The position numbers and the translations under genes are program-made. The notes beneath the pieces are model-generated. The model did not search any database and had not been told where the DNA came from. It saw nothing but the letters and a program-made list of their open reading frames with translations. Below, one piece after another: positions 39,321 to 47,197 of a stretch of 64,000 nt of DNA; the stretch's first letter is position 1; each line of letters opens with the position of its first letter. The DNA comes from Sulfuricurvum sp. (GTDB lineage: Bacteria; Campylobacterota; Campylobacteria; Campylobacterales; Sulfurimonadaceae), in NCBI RefSeq assembly GCF_030691015.1, contig NZ_JAUYFF010000001.1, positions 372,001-436,000 of the forward strand. Reading direction: 5' to 3'.

Positions 39321-40466
39321 TCATAAACGTCGTATTCTCTCCGCCGCCTCTTCGAGTACATCCAGAGGTTTAGAGTAGCAAAAGCGCACCATATTTTTCC
39401 CCGCATCGTCATGATAAAATGCCCGTCCCGGAACCGATGCAACTCCTGTTCTTTCCAGTATCGCCATCGCTTTTTCAAAATCATCATTTCCCATAACACT
39501 GCTCACATCGGTCATAACGTAATACGCACCTGATGGAACACTCGGAATGAGCCCCGCATCACGAAGCGCATCGCAGAAAAGATCACGTTTATGCTCGTGG
39601 ATTCGGGCAAGCTCGGTGTAATACCCATCTCCCAGAGTCTCTAACCCGACCGCCGCACCGATCTGTAACGGTGCGGGGGCGCAGACGTAGATGAGATCGT
39701 TGAGTTGTGCCATCGCTTCGATAACGCTCACGGGAGCTATGGCGTATCCCAACCGCCAACCCGTAATACTGAATACTTTGGAAAAGCCTGAGAGGACAAC
39801 GCATCTCTCTTTTAAACTCGGAACACTGAGTGCCGTGATATGAACTGCATCGCCGTACAAAAAGTGCTCATACATCTCATCGGCAAACACGATCAGATCG
39901 TGTTTTTCGGCAAAATGCCCGATTGCTTCGAGTTCGTCACGGGTATAAACTTTACCGCTCGGGTTAGCGGGGTTACAGATCACCATCGCTCTCGTTTTAG
40001 AGGTAACAACCGCTTCGAGTACATCCATATCCAGTTTCCACTCAGGAGTTTCAAGACGGACATAGGTCGGGACAGCTCCTAGTGAGGTAAGAGTGGAGCG
40101 GTGATATCCATAATACGGCTCAAATAAAATCACCTCATCGAGAGGGTTCAAGAGCGCCATACACGCCGTGTAAAATGCCCCTGTCGCTCCATCAGAGACA
40201 AGCACCTGCTCAGGCGCGATTTCGACCTCATAAAACCGTTTCATTTTAGCGGCTATTGCAGAACGTAATCGGGGCAATCCCTCGGTCGGAGTATAAATAT
40301 TAATCCCCTCATTCATCGCCGCATATGCCCCCTCGATCACCTCGCGGGGCACTTCGAGATCGCAGACTCCCTGCGCCATATTGATCCCGTTCAGTGCATT
40401 ACACGCTCTCGTCATAGAACGGATATGGGATTGTTCGATTGTGCCGCTTCGTTGACTCAGTTTCAT
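39321..40466 (-). CDS. Class I/II PLP-dependent aminotransferase
   Basis: 381 residues, fold type I. The PLP Lys is Lys230 in SGFSKVFSITGWRLG; other conserved parts are DGATGAFY near 92, NPANPSGK near 165-172 and the FADEMYE segment at 194-200. It is closest in feel to the aspartate/methionine (YbdL- or KAT-like) aminotransferases. The specific substrate cannot be read. It is followed by the toxin-antitoxin pair. Confidence 0.87.
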   Translation of the reverse strand: MKLSQRSGTIEQSHIRSMTRACNALNGINMAQGVCDLEVPREVIEGAYAAMNEGINIYTPTEGLPRLRSAIAAKMKRFYEVEIAPEQVLVSDGATGAFYTACMALLNPLDEVILFEPYYGYHRSTLTSLGAVPTYVRLETPEWKLDMDVLEAVVTSKTRAMVICNPANPSGKVYTRDELEAIGHFAEKHDLIVFADEMYEHFLYGDAVHITALSVPSLKERCVVLSGFSKVFSITGWRLGYAIAPVSVIEAMAQLNDLIYVCAPAPLQIGAAVGLETLGDGYYTELARIHEHKRDLFCDALRDAGLIPSVPSGAYYVMTDVSSVMGNDDFEKAMAILERTGVASVPGRAFYHDDAGKNMVRFCYSKPLDVLEEAAERIRRL

Positions 40467-40494
40467 AAAAATATCTCCATTATTAAAAATGAGA

Positions 40495-41727
40495 TTATAA
40501 CTTATCGCGCAAAATCTTGACGAGTATTGCCAGTAAAACGACTCCTGAGCCTACCAAAAAGAGCGCTCCTATTTTCCAAAGCACTGTATTCGCTAATCCT
40601 ATTGCAATCGCTATAGCAATCAGTCCGCTCACACCCAATCCCCATTGGACATTAGCCCATCGTGCAGGGAGAAGCTGATGAAGCATCGGCACTTCCCTCT
40701 CATCGAGATAGGGAGCGTAGCGCTCAAACCACACCAAAAAAGGGACAATTTTATATAAATGGGCGGTAATCAAAAATCCTAAAAATCCGGCCGTTAAAAA
40801 CCAAAAAGAGAGCAATATCGCTTTTTCGCTTCCTACTATAATCCCGTAAATGCCTAACCCCATCGAGACACTCAGTGCGACAAACGCTACCGCGACGGAG
40901 CGTTCCCAAATATCGCTATAACGCCGTTTTTTCGAGCTAAAGATCCGATATACCTGCACCATATAATAGACAACCGATCCTATCCCAAAGAACAGTGCAA
41001 TCCTCTCTAACGACTCTATTTGTAATGCCGACGCAAAGATCATTACACTCACCGAGACTATCATCGTCGTAAAGCTGATCGTATGATCTCTATCACTTGG
41101 GCGATTGCACGCGCCGAACATCGGAAGCAATACCGTACTCACTCCCATAATGTTGAGCATCACGTATCCGCCGAATACGGCAAAAATATGCCCCATTCGC
41201 CACTGAATAGGATCGATGGGAATTATCCCCGCATACCCGAATGCCATCATTACTCCGATCCCTAAACCGACACTTAAAAAGAGGGTACTCCACTGCATCG
41301 AGAGAGTAACACTGGTTCGACGACGACTGGTGCGCAGAGTGATAAACAGATTAAACGCAAAAAGACCCAAACCACCCAAGATAATGCCTCCTCCGAACGG
41401 AAGTATCTTTGCATCGATGTAAAACCCCGCCAGAAGTACCGCCGTTCCAAGAGCTAAAAGAGGCCAGATCCATCCGAATACTTTTGGATAACGATGATGA
41501 GCCTCCCCTACCACAACAGAAAGCTGTCCCATTGCCCCGATAATGACCATCATCACAAATCCGATCATATAGGCATGTACCCACCCGATTACTCTGACAT
41601 CGCGCAGAGTTATATCGGGTTGTAAAAACAATAGGAAACTCATTGCGAGAATATAGAAAACGACTGCCACTACAAAATAAGGGGCAATCAGACGAAGGGG
41701 GAGCGAAAAATCGGGAGAGACGTTCAT
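40495..41727 (-). CDS. Polytopic membrane protein, haem-copper oxidase subunit I/NnrS-like
   Basis: 410 residues with about 12 membrane segments. His residues occur in segments at WVHAYMIGF, GHIFAVFGGYVMLN and TAHLYKIVPFLVWFERY. These resemble the haem-ligand His pattern of oxidase subunit I and of NnrS proteins, but no CuB His-Tyr or second His pair is seen, so it is not a functional oxidase core. NnrS-like proteins act in nitric-oxide stress. It is followed by the aminotransferase 28 bases on. Confidence 0.7.
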   Translation of the reverse strand: MNVSPDFSLPLRLIAPYFVVAVVFYILAMSFLLFLQPDITLRDVRVIGWVHAYMIGFVMMVIIGAMGQLSVVVGEAHHRYPKVFGWIWPLLALGTAVLLAGFYIDAKILPFGGGIILGGLGLFAFNLFITLRTSRRRTSVTLSMQWSTLFLSVGLGIGVMMAFGYAGIIPIDPIQWRMGHIFAVFGGYVMLNIMGVSTVLLPMFGACNRPSDRDHTISFTTMIVSVSVMIFASALQIESLERIALFFGIGSVVYYMVQVYRIFSSKKRRYSDIWERSVAVAFVALSVSMGLGIYGIIVGSEKAILLSFWFLTAGFLGFLITAHLYKIVPFLVWFERYAPYLDEREVPMLHQLLPARWANVQWGLGVSGLIAIAIAIGLANTVLWKIGALFLVGSGVVLLAILVKILRDKL

Positions 41728-41763
41728 GCAGACTCTTTTTAAGTGCGATTGTAACTCAGACGA

Positions 41764-42264
41764 TTACGGAAGAGATTGATTCGTATCAAGATCGTTTATT
41801 CGAATAATGAGGCTATTGAGTCGATCTTTAAAATAGATCTCCCCTTTTCCTCTACGATAGATGATGTCCATCTCATCGTTACGAATAAACTGAAACAACC
41901 GTCCGTCACACATCTCCTCTTTCCCTCGACCCGCAAAAATATCTTTGCCCAACACAATATTACGCATCGTGTCAGCGGGATAATCAGGGTATAAATACTC
42001 TTTGACAAATGCCTCTTCACTCATACATCCGTTGCTCACACACACTAGTGAATCGATCGAAATTTTCTCTACCGCAACTCCGGCAGTAAAGAGTTCCACC
42101 TCTACCGATGTTTCATCATGGCGAATATACCCCGTATCGGCAAATTTGAGTTTCGGGGTTTTGAGGGTGATAATTTTGGGTTCACTAAACTGATAATGCT
42201 TGGTTGAACACCCTGTAATTAGAATGAGAAGGATACTAACCCATAGGATAAAGAATTTTTGCAT
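41764..42264 (-). CDS. Putative lipoprotein, unknown function
   Basis: 166 residues from ATG 42264, which has GAGGT 4 bases upstream. This start gives a lipoprotein signal with LITGC, Cys near residue 19. The mature part is about 148 residues, beta-rich with a paired Cys (LVCVSNGCM) that could form a disulfide. It lies inside the last 29 bases of the aldo/keto reductase gene, so the two are coupled. The family was not recognised. Confidence 0.7.
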   Translation of the reverse strand: MQKFFILWVSILLILITGCSTKHYQFSEPKIITLKTPKLKFADTGYIRHDETSVEVELFTAGVAVEKISIDSLVCVSNGCMSEEAFVKEYLYPDYPADTMRNIVLGKDIFAGRGKEEMCDGRLFQFIRNDEMDIIYRRGKGEIYFKDRLNSLIIRINDLDTNQSLP

Positions 42265-43252
42265 GTACCTCATCCAGTTTTTGGAGTATTTCACTATTCA
42301 AAGTGACGTTCATTGCCGCCAAACTCGCATCGAGCTGTTCAGGCGTTGTTGCCCCGATAATCGTCGAAGCGACAAAATCAAACTGTTTGCTCCATGCAAT
42401 CGCCATTGTCACCGGATGTAATCCTGCTTCGGCTGCAATACGGAGATACTCTTGTGTCGAGAGAAGTGTTTTATCGTTCATAAACCGTGCCGCCATCAGA
42501 CGTTGACGTTTGTTTGAAGATTTGACGTAATCGCTAAATCGTCCGTGGGCATTGATATCCTGATTGTATTTCCCGCTCAACACCCCGCCACCCAACGGTG
42601 AGTATGGGAGGAGTGAAATTTTCTCTTCTCGGCACAATGCGCCGATCTCGGTCAAATCACGTCGGTTAAGAAGTGAAAAATTATTCTGGATTGACTCGAA
42701 ACGGGCCAATTTTTCGTATTTGGAAACCATCAACGATTTCATCGTCCCCCGCGCAGTGTCGTTAGAGGTTCCGATATAGCGAACCTTGCCGCTTTGCACC
42801 AATGCATCGAATGCCCTCATTGACTCCTCGATAGGGACAATCGTATCGGGCCAGTGCATTTGATAGAGATCGATATAGTCCGTTCCGAGCCGTTTGAGTG
42901 ATCCCTCAATCGCCCTCTCGATATGAAACCGATCAATCGCCGTGTAGCCGTGACGGATCGGAGGGACAAACCACCCCGACGCGGCACCCGCCACTTTTGT
43001 CGCCAAAATAACCGAATCACGAGGTCTTGTTTTGAGCCAGCGCCCCACCATCTCCTCGGTCAATCCGACAAGACTCTCTTGCGGGGGAACGGGATAGAGC
43101 TCCGCCGTATCGAAAAAATTCACCCCTGCATCATAGGCTTTATCCATAATCGCAAAGGCATTTTTCTCATCACATTGGCTTCCGAACGTCATTGTCCCCA
43201 TACATATAGGTGATACCCGTAACCCGCTCCGCCCGATATAGCGATACTCCAT
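42236..43252 (-). CDS. Aldo/keto reductase
   Basis: 338 residues, NADPH-dependent carbonyl reductase family. The N-terminus YIGRSGLRVSPICMGTMTFG is the classic start. The catalytic tetrad is seen in FFDTAELY (Asp, Tyr), the Lys of ATKVAG, and His in YQMHWPD. The cofactor loop at the C-terminus is STIIGATTPEQLD. It is of the YghZ/Tas-like group, where substrate is often uncertain. Confidence 0.9.
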   Translation of the reverse strand: MEYRYIGRSGLRVSPICMGTMTFGSQCDEKNAFAIMDKAYDAGVNFFDTAELYPVPPQESLVGLTEEMVGRWLKTRPRDSVILATKVAGAASGWFVPPIRHGYTAIDRFHIERAIEGSLKRLGTDYIDLYQMHWPDTIVPIEESMRAFDALVQSGKVRYIGTSNDTARGTMKSLMVSKYEKLARFESIQNNFSLLNRRDLTEIGALCREEKISLLPYSPLGGGVLSGKYNQDINAHGRFSDYVKSSNKRQRLMAARFMNDKTLLSTQEYLRIAAEAGLHPVTMAIAWSKQFDFVASTIIGATTPEQLDASLAAMNVTLNSEILQKLDEVHAKILYPMG

Positions 43253-43343
43253 ACATTCTCTTTTAAGTGTAATAAATTTCTAATGCTATTCTACCTTTTT
43301 TTGAGCTACAATTAAGTTCGTGAAATTTAAACGGGAGACAACA

Positions 43344-43676
43344 ATGCTCAATATTCTCCGTGAAGCACAAGAGCAATTTCAAAAAATTCATAAACTGCTG
43401 CGAAGCAATGCACTCCGAAACAGCGCCTATTATGCACACTTAAATATGGCGACGCAAGAGGCGTATATTACGATGAACGAGGGGATGTGTGCCAATACCA
43501 CCGTCTGTCATCAGTGTGCCGAGCATCGTGATTTTTTACATTCAATGCTTAGTGTACTTGAAGAGCTCGAAGCAGGAAATCCTCTCTCCACAGATTATGA
43601 GACGAAGCTAAAGACTTTTTCAGCAAAAGTTACAGAAATTCTCAAAAAAATATCGGCGGTTCTCTCCTCTTTCTAA
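43344..43676 (+). CDS. Small helical Cys-containing protein
   Basis: 110 residues from ATG 43344, with GGGAG 7 bases upstream; the upstream GTG frame lacks a ribosome site. Mostly amphipathic helix, with a Cys49-x5-Cys55-His-x-Cys58 cluster in the middle that could bind a metal or redox partner. The family was not recognised. Confidence 0.65.
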   Translation: MLNILREAQEQFQKIHKLLRSNALRNSAYYAHLNMATQEAYITMNEGMCANTTVCHQCAEHRDFLHSMLSVLEELEAGNPLSTDYETKLKTFSAKVTEILKKISAVLSSF

Positions 43677-43692
43677 CCTAGACGCATTAAGC

Positions 43693-43698
43693 TATAAT
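43693..43698 (+). promoter_or_regulatory. -10 element of the nuclease-like gene (leaderless type)
   Basis: A perfect TATAAT ends exactly 7 bases before the ATG of the DUF234 gene, with no ribosome site between; the same geometry as at miaA. The transcript would begin at or next to the ATG. Confidence 0.5.
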
Positions 43699-43705
43699 CT
43701 ATTCA

Positions 43706-44611
43706 ATGAATAGAAACCTCTTATGCGATTTTTTTCACCTCAATCTTCCCGCAGATATGGAACAATGCGTCGAGCTGTTTGCCATTTTCGGCGGGTACAC
43801 TGAGCCGATTGACACGGATGAGCCTCTCGAATCACTTATCCGTCGTCACATTCTTGAACCTTTCGAATCTCACCGAAAATACCTTCTCTCAGCTCTTCAC
43901 GATGATCCTTTATATCTCAATCTTCTTCATGCCATTGCGGTAGGAGATCGGCGAGAAGGATCAGCGTTCCGTCGTGCCCGCATCGGCAAAGAGCGGGGAA
44001 ATGAGGCTTTTGAGTTTTTACGCTCCAGCGGTTATCTGACATTGGAACGCTCTCGCGAAATGCCGCTGATGCGGGTACATCCCAAACAACGATTTAAAAA
44101 AGAGATCGAACACCACCGAATCTCTCATAAATTTCGTTTTGCCTCCCCCTTTTTACGATTCTGGTTTGCCTTTGTGGAACCCTTTTCAAAATCAATCCGA
44201 GAGGAAAATACCCACTTTTTTTATGAGCATTTTCATACCCATTTCAATGCCTTTGTCGGCTTCACATTCGAAGAACTGTGCGATCTCTATATTCGTGAGA
44301 TCTTAGCACCCAAATTTGGGAGTGATATTCTCGACTCAGGGAGCTATTGGAACCGTGAAGTAGAGATCGATCTCCTTACCGAGACGATGGAGGGGGAGAC
44401 GTGGGTCGGAGAGTGCAAGTGGACAAACCACAAAGTGAATAAAAAAGAGTTTCATAAACTCGAAGAGAAATGTACCAAGCTTTCCCTGATACCGGATAAA
44501 ATCTTTCTCTTTAGCAAACGGGGATTTTCAAACGAACTGAATGATATGAAAGAGAAACGGCTTTACCGTTTTTACGCCGAAGATTTAAGCCTCTTAACTA
44601 ACCGCTCTTAA
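43706..44611 (+). CDS. DUF234 protein with PD-(D/E)XK nuclease-like domain
   Basis: 301 residues. The N-terminal half is helical (winged-helix-like). The C-terminal half has the core of the PD-(D/E)XK fold: Asp222 in REVEIDLL and Glu236-Cys-Lys238 in WVGECKW. In larger relatives this region follows a DEXX-box AAA ATPase; here that ATPase is absent and no partner ATPase is adjacent. It may be a standalone nuclease or a decayed remnant. It overlaps the convergent J-domain gene by 18 bases. Confidence 0.75.
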   Translation: MNRNLLCDFFHLNLPADMEQCVELFAIFGGYTEPIDTDEPLESLIRRHILEPFESHRKYLLSALHDDPLYLNLLHAIAVGDRREGSAFRRARIGKERGNEAFEFLRSSGYLTLERSREMPLMRVHPKQRFKKEIEHHRISHKFRFASPFLRFWFAFVEPFSKSIREENTHFFYEHFHTHFNAFVGFTFEELCDLYIREILAPKFGSDILDSGSYWNREVEIDLLTETMEGETWVGECKWTNHKVNKKEFHKLEEKCTKLSLIPDKIFLFSKRGFSNELNDMKEKRLYRFYAEDLSLLTNRS

Positions 44612-45382
44612 TGCGCCGTATGCCTCTTGGAGAAGCTGAAACTTCTCGGTATATTTATTGATAATTTTAGGATTTTTGCTCTGTACTCGGTCGGGATGAT
44701 ACCGTTTTGCCAACGTACGGTACCGTTTTTTCAAATCTTCGGGAGATGAGCCCATCGGTATTTCGAAAATTGCATGATAACGGATCATTTTATCGATGGT
44801 ATCATTTCCGAACCCCCACCCTTTATAATTTCCATACAGTCGACTCATAAATTCATCATCATATTGGTAGTTGATGGCAAAATGGAGCACTTCGCGACGA
44901 TTGAGCGTTTTTTCGAGACGTGATTTTGCCGCAGCGGTACTCACATCGATAAAAATATCCTCTTCGCTGGAGCTGGTTACGAGATTGGAAAGCTGCTGTT
45001 TAAGATAGCGCATCACCCAGCGGTTCGGAGTCAAAAGAGTAAATTGTACACAGCCGGAATTGTAGGCATATACTTCGATATCCACTTTTTCACTCTCACG
45101 ATACGGTACTTCAATCCGAACGGCCGCCGTTCTACAACGCTTTAACGATCGGCTGTAAAACGAGCCGGTAAGTTCATTCGCTTTCGTAAAACGCTCACTC
45201 AGAGTTTCTAGAAACTCCTCTTTTTGGTCGGAAGAGTTTTCGTTATTGAGAACCAATACCCCGTTATCCAAAAACAGCGTGTTATGGATGTGATGATCGA
45301 AAAACTCCTCCATCCACGACTCTTCGAGAGTATTGGTACTCCCTTGAACAAAGATAGCGTTATTGCGTAAAACAACTTTCAC
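44594..45382 (-). CDS. DnaJ-domain protein with C-terminal J domain
   Basis: 262 residues. Unlike classical DnaJ, the J domain is at the C-terminus (about 196-258), with the HPD motif at 229-231 in KRYHPDR, which activates a partner DnaK. The N-terminal 190 residues are a mixed alpha/beta region unlike the Gly/Phe and Zn domains of DnaJ. It is probably a specialised co-chaperone, related to a C. jejuni DnaJ-like protein near aguB as I recall. Confidence 0.85.
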   Translation of the reverse strand: MKVVLRNNAIFVQGSTNTLEESWMEEFFDHHIHNTLFLDNGVLVLNNENSSDQKEEFLETLSERFTKANELTGSFYSRSLKRCRTAAVRIEVPYRESEKVDIEVYAYNSGCVQFTLLTPNRWVMRYLKQQLSNLVTSSSEEDIFIDVSTAAAKSRLEKTLNRREVLHFAINYQYDDEFMSRLYGNYKGWGFGNDTIDKMIRYHAIFEIPMGSSPEDLKKRYRTLAKRYHPDRVQSKNPKIINKYTEKFQLLQEAYGALRAVS

Positions 45383-45437
45383 GGCAACCCCCGTTAGTAA
45401 CTCATTACCTTACTAAAGCAAAAGAAGTTCCAGAAAG

Positions 45438-46286
45438 TTATTTTTTAACAATCTCCCCATAACACTCCGGACGGCGATCACGGATAAGTCCCCAATAGTG
45501 GCGGTGTTCGCGAATGGACACAGGATCGAACTCGCTATACAAAATCTCTTCTTTATCACGTGATGCCTCAGCGACTTTTGAGCCCGTATGATCGGTGATG
45601 AACGAGGAGCCGTAAAAGGTCAGGGTACAACTCTCCCCCACTTCGACGCCGATGCGGTTGGCGGCAATAACGGGGATAATGTTTGCCGCAGAGTGCCCCA
45701 TCTGTACCCTCTGCCAATGCGACGCGGAATCGACGCCTATTTCGGGTTCAGACCCGATTGCCGTGGGATAAAAGATCATATCAGCTCCCATGAGAGTAAG
45801 ACAACGTGCCGTCTCTGGGAACCACTGATCCCAACAGATACCGACACCGACATTACCGAATGCCGTTTGCCACACTTTAAATCCGCTGTCTCCGGGTTCG
45901 AAATAAAACTTCTCTTCATATCCGGGACCGTCGGGAATATGAGTTTTACGATAATTCTCCATCACGGTTCCATCCGCGTCGATCATCACGAGAGAATTAA
46001 AAAAACGACTCCCATCACGCTCGAAATAGCTGATAGGGAGTACAACACCGAGTTCTTTGGCTAAAGTACTAAACTGAGCAATCAGCGGATTATTTTCAAG
46101 CTCACGCGCCCACTCGAAATACTTTTTATCCATATCTTTACAAAAATAGTACCCTTCAAATAATTCCGGGATTAAAATGATATTGGCTCCGTTACGTGCC
46201 GCATCACGCACCATGGCTTCGGCTTTTGCTCTGTTTGAAGCTTTATCCTCACACATTTGCATCTGTATTGCCGCAACTTTGACCAT
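45438..46286 (-). CDS. aguB: N-carbamoylputrescine amidohydrolase
   Basis: Nitrilase-fold enzyme of 282 residues that releases putrescine from N-carbamoylputrescine in polyamine synthesis. The catalytic triad is visible: Glu41 in IPELFEGYYF, Lys114 in YRKTHIPDGPGY, and Cys151 in GICWDQWFPE. These flanks match AguB specifically rather than other nitrilases. The partner agmatine deiminase gene is not in the window. Confidence 0.92.
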   Translation of the reverse strand: MVKVAAIQMQMCEDKASNRAKAEAMVRDAARNGANIILIPELFEGYYFCKDMDKKYFEWARELENNPLIAQFSTLAKELGVVLPISYFERDGSRFFNSLVMIDADGTVMENYRKTHIPDGPGYEEKFYFEPGDSGFKVWQTAFGNVGVGICWDQWFPETARCLTLMGADMIFYPTAIGSEPEIGVDSASHWQRVQMGHSAANIIPVIAANRIGVEVGESCTLTFYGSSFITDHTGSKVAEASRDKEEILYSEFDPVSIREHRHYWGLIRDRRPECYGEIVKK

Positions 46287-46393
46287 TTTTACTCCTTACG
46301 CTTCACAATGACAGAATTATAGCATTGCTACTCTCTCTCGCACCTACTACTTACCCTAAAAACATTATTTCATTTTAATCTGTTCAGTGATAT

Positions 46394-46399
46394 TATAAT
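46394..46399 (+). promoter_or_regulatory. -10 element upstream of the flaC-like gene
   Basis: TATAAT 29 bases before the ATG. This is the housekeeping type; no convincing flagellar sigma-28 site was found in this gap. Confidence 0.4.
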
Positions 46400-46428
46400 T
46401 TAATATGATAAGTTTAGAAGGGGCTAGC

Positions 46429-47175
46429 ATGAAATTAGATACACAATTCAATCCGCTTCCGCAAATCAACAGCGAAACATCCAAAAGAGATAAAACATTA
46501 GAAAAAATAGTAGCTGCTACTGAGTTAAAACTAGAAGAGAGTTCTTCACGTACTATCTCGAATATGATGCAAAGCAACATTTCTACTGCTTCACAAGGGT
46601 TGATGAATGCAAATGAGGGGATCTCAATGATGCAAATTGCAGGGGGAACTTTAACTTCGTTAAGTGAGCAAACCCAAAAGCTCAATGATCTCAGTGTCCG
46701 CCACAATAACGACGCCTTGAATGAATCTCAAAAAGAAGTGTTGCAAGATGAATTTAACCGTACGTTGGAATCAATGCAAGACAGTATCGAGAGCAGCAGT
46801 TTTAACGGCAAATCTCTCTTTGGAAGCAATTTTACTTTCTCTTTGGGCGAAGAGAGTATTTCAACGTCTACCCCTGAACTCGCTACTTCTTCTTTATCTA
46901 TTGAGAGCCTCTATACTATCGAAATGTACAGAGAATCCTTGACCCAAGCCTCTTCAGATATTGGTTCTACGACTAACGCACTGGTCAGTGCAACCGATAG
47001 ACTTTTAAATCAAATTACTGAAATTTCGGCGGCAAAAAGTCAAATCGCCGATACCGATGTAGCAAATGCTGTCAAAGATTTTCAGCAAAGCGATCTGAAA
47101 CTTGATATGTCTCAGATCGCTATTGCCCATCAGAACGATATACTTCGACAAAATGTAACGCGATTATTGGGATAG
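46429..47175 (+). CDS. flaC: Flagellin-like protein, FlaC type
   Basis: 248 residues from ATG 46429, with GAAGGGG 5 bases upstream, close in size to C. jejuni FlaC (249, from memory). It has the two conserved flagellin ends but none of the variable surface domain: an N-terminal coil near 35-130 with ANEGISMMQIAGGTL, and a C-terminal coil ending IAHQNDILRQNVTRLLG. FlaC-type flagellins are minor or secreted. It stands alone. Confidence 0.82.
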   Translation: MKLDTQFNPLPQINSETSKRDKTLEKIVAATELKLEESSSRTISNMMQSNISTASQGLMNANEGISMMQIAGGTLTSLSEQTQKLNDLSVRHNNDALNESQKEVLQDEFNRTLESMQDSIESSSFNGKSLFGSNFTFSLGEESISTSTPELATSSLSIESLYTIEMYRESLTQASSDIGSTTNALVSATDRLLNQITEISAAKSQIADTDVANAVKDFQQSDLKLDMSQIAIAHQNDILRQNVTRLLG

Positions 47176-47197
47176 AAAGAGGTTGAAGATCGAATTT

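Noticed and set aside
45588-46064. 158-codon plus-strand open frame opposite aguB
   Set aside because: Antisense to an intact enzyme with all three catalytic residues.
46287-46428. Flagellar sigma-28 promoter for the flaC-like gene
   Set aside because: TAAA and GATAT-like pieces are present but the spacing is far too long; only a housekeeping -10 was reasonable.
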